35,718 nt of DNA. Origin: Dehalococcoidales bacterium. GTDB taxonomy: Bacteria; Chloroflexota; Dehalococcoidia; Dehalococcoidales; RBG-16-60-22. The position numbers and the translations under genes are program-made. The notes under the pieces are model-generated. The model made no database searches. It saw only the letters and a program-made list of their open reading frames with translations, and was not told the origin of the DNA. Below are positions 1-7,330 of the stretch, in pieces. The stretch spans positions 14,239 through 49,956 of the forward strand of contig NZCW01000006.1 of the NCBI GenBank assembly GCA_002688435.1, read 5' to 3'. Numbering within the stretch: the stretch's first letter is position 1; each line of letters opens with the position of its first letter.

Positions 1-1
1 T

Positions 2-724
2 AAGAGCAAACGACTCCAGCGAGCTGACTGGGGACGACGCCCGCTCTCCGCCGAGGCCATCGAGTACGCCGCTACCGACGTCCGCCACCTCCTTACCCTG
101 CAAAAGACCTTGGATAAACGACTCCAGGCCTTGGGGCGGACGGCGTGGGTTACCGAAGAGTGTGCCAGAATCGAGGAGGTACAATATACCGCACCAAATC
201 TAGAGACTGCGTACCTTTCTGTCAAAGGGGCCAAAGACTTGGATGGACGTGGGCTCGCTATCCTCCGGAGTCTTTTTCTATTCCGTGAAGAAGAGGCACG
301 ACACCAGCATCGACCACCATTCATGGTACTACCTAACGCTACCCTTATCTTCCTTGCCACTAGTCCCGAAGCGGACCTCTCAAAGGTACCCGGTCTTGGA
401 CAAATCGGGTTGAAACGGTTCGGGCATGACCTTCAGCAAGCACTACGCAACGGCTTAACTGCTCTACCAATACAACGGCCACATCCTATAAGAGCTGTAC
501 GCGCCACTAAAAAGCAGGCCCAGCGCCTGAGCCGCCTCAAAGAGTGGCGCATTTCACTAGGCTCTAGTCTTTCCCTTGACCCCTCCCTCCTCTGGCCATT
601 AGCCAGCCTCGAACGACTTGCAAAAGCGCCTGATACTCTCAGCATCGAACTCGCCTCTGATGCAATCCGTCACTGGCAGCGCAATGTTGTTGCCTCCTCT
701 CTCCAAGCTTGCCTAAGCCAGTGA
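2..724 (+). CDS. rnd: Ribonuclease D, C-terminal part (5' end outside window)
   Basis: 3'-5' exoribonuclease of the DnaQ-like DEDD family, acting in tRNA 3' maturation and RNA turnover. The reading frame is open from base 2, so the gene starts before the window. The first codons read ADWGRRPLS followed by IEYAATDVRHL, which is the RNase D exo III motif (Y-x3-D) with its usual upstream DW-RPLS signature. The remaining 200 or so residues are the helical linker and an HRDC-like C-terminal domain, recognised only weakly from the helix-rich ending. TTG at 110 is an internal codon rather than the start, because the exonuclease motif lies upstream of it. The ArfB gene follows after 20 bases on the same strand. 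The catalytic acidic residues of motifs I and II are outside the window and cannot be checked. Confidence 0.85.
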   Translation, partial: KSKRLQRADWGRRPLSAEAIEYAATDVRHLLTLQKTLDKRLQALGRTAWVTEECARIEEVQYTAPNLETAYLSVKGAKDLDGRGLAILRSLFLFREEEARHQHRPPFMVLPNATLIFLATSPEADLSKVPGLGQIGLKRFGHDLQQALRNGLTALPIQRPHPIRAVRATKKQAQRLSRLKEWRISLGSSLSLDPSLLWPLASLERLAKAPDTLSIELASDAIRHWQRNVVASSLQACLSQ

Positions 725-744
725 CGTGAGTATAAACTTGGGGC

Positions 745-1170
745 ATGATTCACATAACCCGCACCATCACGATTAACGAAGGCGAGATCCAAGAGTACTT
801 TGTTCGCTCCTCAGGACCAGGTGGGCAGAACGTCAACAAAGTCGCTACCGCTGTGCAGCTTCGCTTTGACGTGGCTAACTCACGCTCCTTACCCGAGGAA
901 GTTCGGACACGCCTCATTTCGCTGGCTGGTAACCGGATTACCGAAGATGGCATACTTATTATCGACGCTCGACGATTCCGTACCCAGGGACGGAATCGCG
1001 AAAATGCAATCGACCGGCTTGTGGAGTTGATTCGCAATGCAGCACAAAGACCAAAATTCCGTCGCAGGACAAGACCGACACTGACATCAAAGATACGTCG
1101 GTTAGAGAGCAAGCGTCACGGCGCCGAGAGCAAACGCCTACGGGGACCTGTCTATCCCTGCAATGAGTAA
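745..1170 (+). CDS. arfB: Alternative ribosome-rescue factor ArfB (YaeJ/ICT1 family peptidyl-tRNA hydrolase)
   Basis: Hydrolyses peptidyl-tRNA on ribosomes stalled at mRNA ends without needing a stop codon. The 141-residue length fits the family. The catalytic GGQ loop lies in SSGPGGQNVNKVATAV near residues 23-38. There is no codon-recognition domain of the kind found in RF1/RF2. The C-terminal tail is strongly basic (RRRTRPT, then SKIRRLESKRHG, then SKRLRGPV), matching the ArfB tail that enters the empty mRNA channel. The ATG at 745 gives the normal family N-terminus ending in a strand that precedes the SSGPGGQ loop. It lies 20 bases after rnd and may be co-transcribed with it. A stand-alone RF-like hydrolase of another subtype is the only alternative, and the tail argues against it. 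Confidence 0.93.
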   Translation: MIHITRTITINEGEIQEYFVRSSGPGGQNVNKVATAVQLRFDVANSRSLPEEVRTRLISLAGNRITEDGILIIDARRFRTQGRNRENAIDRLVELIRNAAQRPKFRRRTRPTLTSKIRRLESKRHGAESKRLRGPVYPCNE

Positions 1171-1198
1171 CTGACCTGCCCCCTGAAAAGGAGTCCAG

Positions 1199-1300
1199 AT
1201 AACAGAATTTAAGGGTGTCAAAGACGAGATAGATAACCTATATCTTGACAGGCTATTGAGGATGAAGGCCGGGAGATCTAGAACAAATGATAATCACTAA
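1199..1300 (+). other. Small ORF or gene stub with an ATA at the start position
   Basis: AAAAGGAG at 1186-1193 is a good ribosome binding site. Five bases later an open frame begins with ATA and runs 33 codons to TAA at 1298-1300 (it reads I-TEFKGVKDEID, then NLYLDRLLRMKAGRS). Composition looks protein-like, but I recognise no family. The stretch just upstream (TGACCTGCCCCCTG, 1172-1185) resembles the terminal repeat of some IS3-family elements, so this may be an IS-end remnant. It may instead be the 5' stub of a lost gene whose ATG became ATA. A functional product is unlikely. Confidence 0.3.
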
Positions 1301-1367
1301 AAGCCATCTTTTATCAATGTGTCCTTGACTTTGGCATATTATTCAGTAAGAATATCAGAGACGATAC

Positions 1368-1442
1368 TTGAAAAAAGGAGGTGATGACCCGGAGAAAAAA
1401 GACCAGCTGCTTCGGCGGATCTTGCTCCAGTCTCCGGGTTAA
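1368..1442 (+). other. Orphan strong Shine-Dalgarno sequence, tiny ORF and hairpin
   Basis: AAAGGAGGTGAT at 1374-1385 is a 12-base match to the complement of the usual 16S rRNA 3' end, but no gene follows. The ATG at 1384 is too close to it and gives only a 31-codon ORF. A second frame from TTG 1368 to TAA 1442 encodes a short charged peptide (KKGGDDPEKKDQLL then RRILLQSPG). The same DNA forms an inverted repeat, ACCCGGAGA (1387-1395) with TCTCCGGGT (1431-1439), enclosing a CTGC-TTCG-GCGG hairpin. It could be a structured RNA or the leader of a vanished gene. I cannot assign it. Confidence 0.3.
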
Positions 1443-1487
1443 GTTAGCCTCAGAAAGTTTGAAAATCCCTGGAAATTGAACTCTTAA

Positions 1488-1532
1488 CTTCTAAGCAGCG
1501 GATCGTGAGTTCGAATCTCGCCAGGGACGCTA
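1488..1532 (+). other. tRNA-Arg(UCU)-like 3' half (att-like or pseudo-tRNA)
   Basis: This has the exact spacing of a tRNA from position 32 to 73. Anticodon loop CTTCTAA (anticodon TCT) is at 1488-1494, the 3' anticodon stem at 1495-1499, a 5-base variable loop, then the T stem GTGAG/CTCGC, fully paired around TTCGAAT (1510-1516). Acceptor strand CAGGGAC (1522-1528) and discriminator G follow, with CTA in place of CCA. Upstream there is no D arm and no matching anticodon stem. TCCCTG at 1466-1471 could pair with the acceptor, but the total is about eight bases too short. The pattern resembles the tRNA 3' segment carried by an integrase attachment site, or an eroded tRNA gene. Confidence 0.5.
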
Positions 1533-1547
1533 TAAACCATAATTTAG

Positions 1548-1790
1548 CTTCAACATACCCCGAAAACCGTCCTTATAACAGGGGGCTGCCCTTATTTACC
1601 GGGAGTTACTGGCAATATCGTTTCCGGAGACACGGTTAATACGCTAGAGGAGATACGTATTGGTACCGGTATAAATTTGGTGAAACTGATTGAATATGAG
1701 AGGGTGGTGCAGGACTTGATTAGTAAGCAGCTGCTTGGAGAAGTAATAAAGTCTGGGTCCGCCTCATGGGCTCCGAGAATTCCGCGGTAG
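1548..1790 (+). pseudogene. HMG-CoA lyase (MvaB-like) C-terminal remnant
   Basis: An 80-codon frame with no start codon near its beginning, opening just after a TAG and ending at TAG 1788-1790. It reads TVLITGGCPYLPGVTGNI, then EEIRIGTGINLVKLIEYERV, then LLGEVIKSG. This matches the C-terminal end of hydroxymethylglutaryl-CoA lyases: the GGCPYAPGA(S/T)GN loop carrying the active-site Cys, followed by the ETGIDLDKL helix region. Only roughly the last quarter of a normal 300-residue lyase remains, and the upstream 220 codons are absent. It sits directly after the first tRNA-like half and 26 bases before sucC. It is probably a non-functional relic. A pyruvate carboxyltransferase relative of HMG-CoA lyase is equally possible. 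Confidence 0.72.
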
Positions 1791-1816
1791 TCTTGATTCC
1801 ATAAAGATTCACGCCG

Positions 1817-3007
1817 ATGAAAATCCATGAATATCAGGCAAAAGAGCTTCTCTCTCGCTATGACGTACCTGTACCCAGAGGTAGTGTGGCTAAAACTGCC
1901 CGTGAGGCCGGTGAAACGGCTGACCAAATCAGCCAACGGGTGGTCATAAAGGCCCAGGTCCATAGTGGAGGACGGGGTAAAGTCGGAGGCATAAGGATTG
2001 CAGAGACGCCGGCGGAAGCAGAGCAAATAGCCAGAGAGTTGCTAGGTACAAAGCTAGTCACCCACCAGACCGGGCCAGAAGGGCTAACGATTAATGCGGT
2101 ACTGGTGGAGGAAGCAGTCCAAGCCGAAAAAGAGCTCTATCTCGGTATGTTAATTAATACCTCAGCCTATGCCCCGATGGTGATAGCCAGTGAGGCCGGA
2201 GGTATGGAAATCGAGGAAATAACCACCAGAAACCCCGCAAAAATTCTAAGACAACATTTCGAATTGGTCGCCGGGCTTTTACCCTATAAGGCGAGAACAC
2301 TGGCTTACGGGGTTAATCTACCCACGGAAAACATCAGGCCAGTAACACAGGTTATGGCTGGCATGTATCGCCTATTTACGGAAAAGGACTGCTCATTGGT
2401 GGAGATCAATCCTCTGGTCACCACCACGGATGGAAGATTACTGGCACTTGACGCCAAAATCAATTTCGATGACAACGCCCTTTCACACCATCAGGATATC
2501 GTACAGTTACACGACAGCTCTCAAGAGGATCCTTTAGAGGTGGAAGCGGGCAACACCGGCGTGAACTACGTAAAGATAGGCGGCAATGTGGGATGTCTGG
2601 TCAATGGTGCTGGCCTAGCCATGGCCACTATGGACATGATAAAGATGGTGGGTGGTGAACCGGCCAATTTCCTTGATGTGGGCGGAGGAGCTAGTGAAGA
2701 ACAGGTCGCCCAGGCTCTAAAAATTCTCCTCGCCGATCCTAATGTCAAAGCAGCCTGGATAAATGTGTTCGGCGGTATCTTAAGGTGTGATGTCGTAGCC
2801 AGAGCAGTGGTACGAGTACTAGAGGAAAGTAAAGCAAGTGTTCCGTTTATCGTAAGGATGAACGGGACTAACCTTCAAGAAGCCATGCGCGTCCTAGAAG
2901 AATCTGAACTGAATATAACTTTTGAAGCAGACCTAGTCAGCGCAGCGGAAAAAGCAGTGGCCATGGCAAAGTTAAGATTGAGCAAGGCAAATGATACTAG
3001 TCAATGA
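1817..3007 (+). CDS. sucC: Succinate-CoA ligase (ADP-forming) beta subunit
   Basis: The beta subunit of the TCA-cycle enzyme that interconverts succinyl-CoA and succinate with ATP formation. At 396 residues it has normal family length. The N-terminus [12 protein letters not shown] and the ATP-grasp loop [14 protein letters not shown] (45-58) are typical. EINPLV (196-201) and [11 protein letters not shown] (211-221) are the metal and nucleotide site. [12 protein letters not shown] (262-273) and [10 protein letters not shown] (316-325) are the CoA-ligase domain signatures. The ATG at 1817 matches the family start although the upstream Shine-Dalgarno sequence is weak. It overlaps sucD by 17 bases, so the two are translationally coupled. 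Malate-CoA ligase (MtkA) is homologous and cannot be fully excluded by eye. The pair lies between two tRNA-like fragments, which suggests acquisition as a unit. Confidence 0.93.
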   Translation: MKIHEYQAKELLSRYDVPVPRGSVAKTAREAGETADQISQRVVIKAQVHSGGRGKVGGIRIAETPAEAEQIARELLGTKLVTHQTGPEGLTINAVLVEEAVQAEKELYLGMLINTSAYAPMVIASEAGGMEIEEITTRNPAKILRQHFELVAGLLPYKARTLAYGVNLPTENIRPVTQVMAGMYRLFTEKDCSLVEINPLVTTTDGRLLALDAKINFDDNALSHHQDIVQLHDSSQEDPLEVEAGNTGVNYVKIGGNVGCLVNGAGLAMATMDMIKMVGGEPANFLDVGGGASEEQVAQALKILLADPNVKAAWINVFGGILRCDVVARAVVRVLEESKASVPFIVRMNGTNLQEAMRVLEESELNITFEADLVSAAEKAVAMAKLRLSKANDTSQ

Positions 3008-3872
3008 AGATACCAGGGTACTGGTTCAAGGTATCACTGGCAGAGAGGCCTCTTTCCACACCAGGAAATGCCTCGAGTATGGCACCAAGGTGGTAGCGGG
3101 TGTAACGCCAGGAAAAGGCAGCATTAGCTGGGAAAAGGAAGTACCGGTTTTCAACAGTGTAGCTGAAGCCAAAAAAGAGACCGGAGCCAACGCCAGTTTG
3201 ATATTTGTCCCGGCACCTTTTGCCGTCGACGCTATTCTAGAATCCGCGGATGCCGGTATTAAGGTGGTGGCCTGCATTACGGAATTTATCCCAGCGTTAG
3301 ACGAGCTTAAATGCCATTATTACCTTTCTAACCAAGAAACCAGACTTATCGGCCCAAACTGCCCGGGTATTATCTCCCCGCCGGGGAAATGTAAAATGGG
3401 CATTATGCCTAGTTATATCCATAGACCGGGCAACGTAGGTGTCGTCTCGCGTAGTGGGACGTTAACTTATGAAGCAGTAACCCAATTGACAGAGCAGAGC
3501 CTGGGACAAACCACATGTGTGGGACTGGGTGGTGACCCGCTACCAGGAACTAGTTTTGTGGATATATTAAAGCTTTTTCAGGCAGACCCAGAGACAAAAG
3601 CCGTGGTGTTAATCGGGGAGATCGGCGGAACCTACGAACAGGAGGCAGCGGACTTTATTCAAAAACATATGACCAAGCCGGTGGTTGCCTATATCGCTGG
3701 GAGTTCGGCACCGTCAGGCAAAAGGATGGGACACGCCGGAGCCATCATTAGCGGTAATGCCAGTAAAGCCTTAAACAAAATAACGTCGCTTGCCGCTGCC
3801 GGAGCAACTGTGGTAGAAAACTTTGGGCAAATAGGACTCGTTACCAAAAAGATACTGAGCTCTAGAATCTAG
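2991..3872 (+). CDS. sucD: Succinate-CoA ligase alpha subunit
   Basis: Binds CoA and carries the phosphohistidine intermediate, forming the heteromeric ligase with SucC. It has 293 residues, near the usual 290. The Rossmann CoA-binding domain starts with [13 protein letters not shown] (11-23) and GVTPGKG (37-43). [10 protein letters not shown] (121-130) and [10 protein letters not shown] (152-161) are family signatures. [12 protein letters not shown] (244-255) contains the phosphorylated His248. The ATG at 2991 overlaps the end of sucC in another frame and gives the typical short lead-in before the first beta strand. No clear terminator follows. The next 268 bases hold only A+T-rich DNA and a second tRNA-like fragment. 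Confidence 0.94.
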   Translation: MILVNEDTRVLVQGITGREASFHTRKCLEYGTKVVAGVTPGKGSISWEKEVPVFNSVAEAKKETGANASLIFVPAPFAVDAILESADAGIKVVACITEFIPALDELKCHYYLSNQETRLIGPNCPGIISPPGKCKMGIMPSYIHRPGNVGVVSRSGTLTYEAVTQLTEQSLGQTTCVGLGGDPLPGTSFVDILKLFQADPETKAVVLIGEIGGTYEQEAADFIQKHMTKPVVAYIAGSSAPSGKRMGHAGAIISGNASKALNKITSLAAAGATVVENFGQIGLVTKKILSSRI

Positions 3873-3998
3873 AACTGAAATATTTGATTTATGGATGTCT
3901 CGTAGATAAGTATTGTATAATTGGGTAAGGGAAACGGAAAGACCAAGAGTGAGAAGTCTCTACAAAATTGAACCGTTACCTACATGCTAAACGGAATA

Positions 3999-4103
3999 GT
4001 TTTTGTAATTTTCCTGATGCTAAATTAGGGATAAAACCCGGCTCGACAGCATCAATGCCTTCTAATCAGCGAGCTGTGGGTTCGAGTCCCTCCAAAAACG
4101 CTA
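3999..4103 (+). other. Second tRNA-Arg(UCU)-like sequence, canonical 3' half with abnormal 5' half
   Basis: CTTCTAA at 4059-4065, T loop TTCGAGT at 4081-4087, acceptor strand CAAAAAC at 4093-4099 and G4100 keep exact tRNA spacing, again followed by CTAT. It matches the fragment at 1488 at 30 of 42 positions. Here GTTTTTG at 3999-4005 is complementary to the acceptor strand. The 53 bases between it and the anticodon loop are about 29 too many, contain TGATGCT/AGCATCA as an internal inverted repeat, and show no D arm. The T stem has one T-T mismatch. It is therefore not a normal tRNA. It could be a tRNA disrupted by insertion or an attachment-site relic. The rest of the 3873-4140 spacer shows nothing clear. 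Confidence 0.45.
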
Positions 4104-4140
4104 TGATTATTAAAAATAAAACTAACGAAGGTAACCAGAA

Positions 4141-4893
4141 TTGAAAAATTCCCTCAAAGAGACATTGCATCAAGGTAAGGCGGTCATCGGGACTTTCGTC
4201 GGAATTGGCCACCCAGATGTGGTCGAGTGGCTTTCCCGTCTTGAATTCGACTGGCTCCTGCTGGATGCGGAACATGCACCTTTAGACTTCCAGACTTTAC
4301 AACAGATGATGCAGGTGATGAACGGAACCAAATGTGTCCCCATCGTCAGGCCCCAGTGGAACGACCCCGTAGTCATCAAACGTATTCTAGACATTGGTGC
4401 CTATGGTGTCCTTATCCCCTGGGTCAACTCCAAGGAGGAGGCAGAAAAGGCAGTGAGGGCATGCCGCTACCCGCCCGAAGGAACCAGAGGCCATGGGCCC
4501 AGGCGAATCGGGATGTTTGACCCGACTTACACTGAGACCGCCAATAGAGAGCTCCTAGTGGCCATCCAAGTAGAAACCGGGGAGGCACTCAAGAACCTAG
4601 ACGAAATACTGTCCGTGGACGGGATAGACGCCTGCTACATTGGCCCTTGGGACCTGTCAATTAGCTTGGGATTCGGGGTACCACCGAACTGGAATAACCC
4701 GCAATACCTGGCCGCTTTTGACCGTGTGCTGGAATCAGCGAAGCGTCATGGCAAGCCCGCCGGTATGTTCGCCACGATAAATAACATCGAATGGGCATTA
4801 GAGAAAGGTTTCAAATTTAACTCAGTGGACAACGATGACACCTTCTTAATTCAAGGGGCGACAGCGGCCCTAGCTAAAGCACGCCAGAGGTAG
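4141..4893 (+). CDS. HpcH/HpaI-type class II aldolase (2-keto-3-deoxy acid aldolase family)
   Basis: Metal-dependent aldolase of the HpaI/GarL/RhmA type, which cleaves 2-keto-3-deoxy sugar acids or related hydroxy-keto acids to pyruvate plus an aldehyde. At 250 residues it has the normal size. The TIM-barrel landmarks are visible: LLLDAEHAPLD with catalytic His45, PIVRPQWND with Arg70, AIQVETGEAL with metal ligand Glu145, and IGPWDLSISLG with metal ligand Asp171. Translation starts at TTG 4141, with GAAGGT as Shine-Dalgarno about 8 bases upstream. No ATG lies near enough to serve. The same GGTAACCAG leader precedes the next gene. With the enolase-superfamily dehydratase-like gene downstream it probably forms an acid-sugar catabolic step. 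The true substrate cannot be read from sequence. Confidence 0.9.
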   Translation: MKNSLKETLHQGKAVIGTFVGIGHPDVVEWLSRLEFDWLLLDAEHAPLDFQTLQQMMQVMNGTKCVPIVRPQWNDPVVIKRILDIGAYGVLIPWVNSKEEAEKAVRACRYPPEGTRGHGPRRIGMFDPTYTETANRELLVAIQVETGEALKNLDEILSVDGIDACYIGPWDLSISLGFGVPPNWNNPQYLAAFDRVLESAKRHGKPAGMFATINNIEWALEKGFKFNSVDNDDTFLIQGATAALAKARQR

Positions 4894-4946
4894 GCGCGCC
4901 GAGAAAAGAAATCTCCCATCAGCAATTACCGCGATGGAGGTAACCA

Positions 4947-6095
4947 GTGAAAATAACCGGCGTGGAAACTTATGTCTTGGAAAGTCTCCTGGGTGACAAA
5001 GCTTTCGGCTGGTCCCTGTGGGTGACCGACCGGCGCCAGGCCGCCTTGTGCGTGATTTCCACCGACGAAGGCATAGATGGCGTGGGCGAAGCCCTCTACT
5101 CCGGCTGCCCGGCCGCGACAGCCACCAACCTGATAAATGATGCCTACGCGCCCTTAATCATCGGCCGGAACCCTTTTGACAATGCTGTTATCTGGGACCT
5201 CCTCTACAACCGGACACGGGATCAAGGAATGAAAGGAATGCCCATCTGCGCCCTCAGCGCCATCGACATTGCCCTGTGGGACATCAAAGGAAAAGCCCTA
5301 GGACTACCTATCCATAAACTCCTGGGAGGATCTTACCGCGATAAAGCTCATGTCTACGCCACCGGTCTCTATCAACCTCAAAATGTGTCCAGCATCACCG
5401 ACGCCCTCACCGAAGAAGCTTTGGGCTATAAGCAAGACGGTTTCTCGGCGATGAAACTGAAGGTGGGCTATGGAATCGAAGAAGATATCAGACTGGTCAA
5501 AGCGGTACGGGAAGCCATCGGTGATGATATTTCTCTAATGGTAGATGCCAATCATGCCTACAACGCATCAGAAGCAATCCGCTTGGCTCGGGAGATGGAA
5601 AAGTATAATATCCACTGGTTTGAGGAGCCGGTACCGCCCGAGGATATCGATGGTTATCTCGAGGTAAAGCAAAAGTCCGGTATCATCATCACCGGCGGTG
5701 AATGTGAATATACTCGCTACGGTTTTCGTGAGCTCATCACCCGTCGGGCCGTAGATATTCTCCAGCCTGACCTCTGCGCTGCCGGTGGCTTCACCGAGTT
5801 AGCCAGGATAGTAACCCTAGCCAGCGCTTGGAACGTGCCGGTCATGCCTCATGTCTGGGGAACCAATGTCGGGCTGGCTGCCTCCCTACAGTTCTTCGCT
5901 ACCCTCCCCCACTTTCCCGAGCGGCGCTACCCGGCGGAGCCTTTCTTCGAATATGACCGCTCAACCCACCCTTTACGCGATGGTATCTCCAGAGAGAAAT
6001 TCGCCATGAAAAACGGCTATCTGGATATCCCGCAGCGTCCCGGACTGGGAATAACCCTGGACATGAGTTTCGTAAAGAAGTACGCCATTAGCTAA
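4947..6095 (+). CDS. Mandelate racemase/muconate lactonizing-type enolase-superfamily enzyme
   Basis: Abstracts the alpha proton of a carboxylate substrate with a Mg2+-stabilised enolate. Members are acid-sugar dehydratases, racemases or cycloisomerases. Of 382 residues, the N-terminal capping domain is about 1-125 and the barrel follows. The residues of the mandelate racemase subgroup are all present: K170-L-K172, metal ligands Asp200 (MVDAN), Glu226 (WFEEP) and Glu252 (GGECE), and the Asp275/His302 dyad (QPDLC, MPHVWG). The GTG at 4947 follows GGAGG with good spacing. It lies 53 bases after the aldolase and 46 before the URO-D gene. A sugar-acid dehydratase feeding the upstream aldolase is the most economical reading, but the specificity is inferred. 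Confidence 0.9.
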   Translation: MKITGVETYVLESLLGDKAFGWSLWVTDRRQAALCVISTDEGIDGVGEALYSGCPAATATNLINDAYAPLIIGRNPFDNAVIWDLLYNRTRDQGMKGMPICALSAIDIALWDIKGKALGLPIHKLLGGSYRDKAHVYATGLYQPQNVSSITDALTEEALGYKQDGFSAMKLKVGYGIEEDIRLVKAVREAIGDDISLMVDANHAYNASEAIRLAREMEKYNIHWFEEPVPPEDIDGYLEVKQKSGIIITGGECEYTRYGFRELITRRAVDILQPDLCAAGGFTELARIVTLASAWNVPVMPHVWGTNVGLAASLQFFATLPHFPERRYPAEPFFEYDRSTHPLRDGISREKFAMKNGYLDIPQRPGLGITLDMSFVKKYAIS

Positions 6096-6141
6096 GGCGA
6101 TATAGCTTATTCTACTGATAAAATGATACGGGAGGTAATTA

Positions 6142-7329
6142 ATGAATAAGTCAGATACACCTATGCCCAATAGAGAGCGGTTTCTGGCCATTTGCCACGG
6201 TGAGAGGACGGGCGATGTCTCCATAATCGACTGGTTCAACCGCTACTGGACAGATACGCCGAAAGAGTGGGTGAAACAGGGTGCCCCGAAAGAAATCCTG
6301 AAGCCGGAAGGTTTTAACCAATATTTCCAGCTTGAGCACCTACACAACCTGCAGGAGATAGTCTCGGAGCATAATCGCGCCGACCTACCAGAAGTGGAGG
6401 CCGGGGAAGGTTTCTACGTCACCCCGCCAATTATGCCTGTCTTTGAAAAAAAGATCCTCCGTGAAGACAAGCGTCACCGTATAGAAACCACTTACGGCGG
6501 GGCCACGGTGGAAATTTCCAAAGAAAATCCATTTGGCATGCCCAAGTACCTGGAGTATCCGGTCAAGGACAGAGCTACCTGGAACGAATACAAGAAACGG
6601 CTCAACCCGGACACCCCGGAAAGATGGCCCCACCCCTGGGCTGACTTCATGCAAAAAACGAACAGCGAGGATGTACCTACCTTACTGATGATTGAGGGAT
6701 TTTTCGGGATTTTACGGGAATGGACGGGTCTCGAAGAACTACTCTACATGTTTTATGACAACCCCAGGCTGGTCGAGGATATGATGGACCATATGCTCTA
6801 CATGACGATGGGCATTGTCCGGCGGACATTAAAAGACGTGAGAGTTGACTGTATCCGCTTCTGGGAAGATATGGCCTACAAGACCGGACCGCTGATTTCC
6901 CCGGATATGTTCCGGAAGTATATGGTGCCCCGCTACAAGCAGATCACCGAGTTTCTACACGGTAACGGCATTGATGTCCTCCATGTTGACTGTGACGGCA
7001 ATATTTACGAGCTGATACCGCTCTGGCTAGAATGCGGCATTAATTTCCACTGGCCTCTGGAGGTGGCCGCCGGCATGGATGCCGTGGCGCTGAGAAAGCA
7101 GTACGGGAAGGACTTAATATTGAGCGGTAATATAGACAAGCGGGCTCTCCTCAAAGGTAGAGACGCCATCCGCGAGGAAGTCATGTCCAAAGTACCGTTT
7201 CTATTGGAAAGGGGAGGTTACTTCCCCAGCCTAGACCACGGTATTCCGCCAGACGTACCTCTGGAGAATTTCCGCTATTACATCAATCTGCTCCGGGAGA
7301 TTGGCGGCCAGACCAAACTACCGGAATAA
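6142..7329 (+). CDS. Uroporphyrinogen decarboxylase-family protein (methyltransferase-like)
   Basis: A 395-residue URO-D-fold protein. The family includes HemE and the corrinoid-dependent methyltransferases MtaA, MtbA and CmuA. A possible metal site is HVDCDGN (His281, Cys284) and SLDHGIPP (His366), in the places where MtaA-type enzymes carry His-x-Cys and Cys. LILSGNIDKRAL (325-336) and PDVPLENFRYYINLL are the usual C-terminal elements. HemE is unlikely because the HemE N-terminal substrate loop is absent. The ATG at 6142 has GGGAGG upstream. It is third in the aldolase/enolase operon. Its stop is one base from the stop of the convergent threonine synthase-like gene. Many such genes accompany catabolic clusters with unknown substrates, and no function is assigned here. 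Confidence 0.82.
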   Translation: MNKSDTPMPNRERFLAICHGERTGDVSIIDWFNRYWTDTPKEWVKQGAPKEILKPEGFNQYFQLEHLHNLQEIVSEHNRADLPEVEAGEGFYVTPPIMPVFEKKILREDKRHRIETTYGGATVEISKENPFGMPKYLEYPVKDRATWNEYKKRLNPDTPERWPHPWADFMQKTNSEDVPTLLMIEGFFGILREWTGLEELLYMFYDNPRLVEDMMDHMLYMTMGIVRRTLKDVRVDCIRFWEDMAYKTGPLISPDMFRKYMVPRYKQITEFLHGNGIDVLHVDCDGNIYELIPLWLECGINFHWPLEVAAGMDAVALRKQYGKDLILSGNIDKRALLKGRDAIREEVMSKVPFLLERGGYFPSLDHGIPPDVPLENFRYYINLLREIGGQTKLPE

Positions 7330-7330
7330 T

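Noticed and set aside
433-645. Open frame on the minus strand inside rnd
   Set aside because: Antisense to the RNase D C-terminal region, no ribosome site and no recognisable family; it is a shadow of the real frame.
1465-1529. Calling the first tRNA-like fragment an intact tRNA-Arg gene
   Set aside because: There is no D arm, the 5' anticodon stem does not pair, and the total length between acceptor strands is about eight bases too short.
6142-7329. Calling this gene hemE
   Set aside because: It belongs to the URO-D fold but lacks the HemE N-terminal signature and lies in a catabolic cluster rather than with heme genes.
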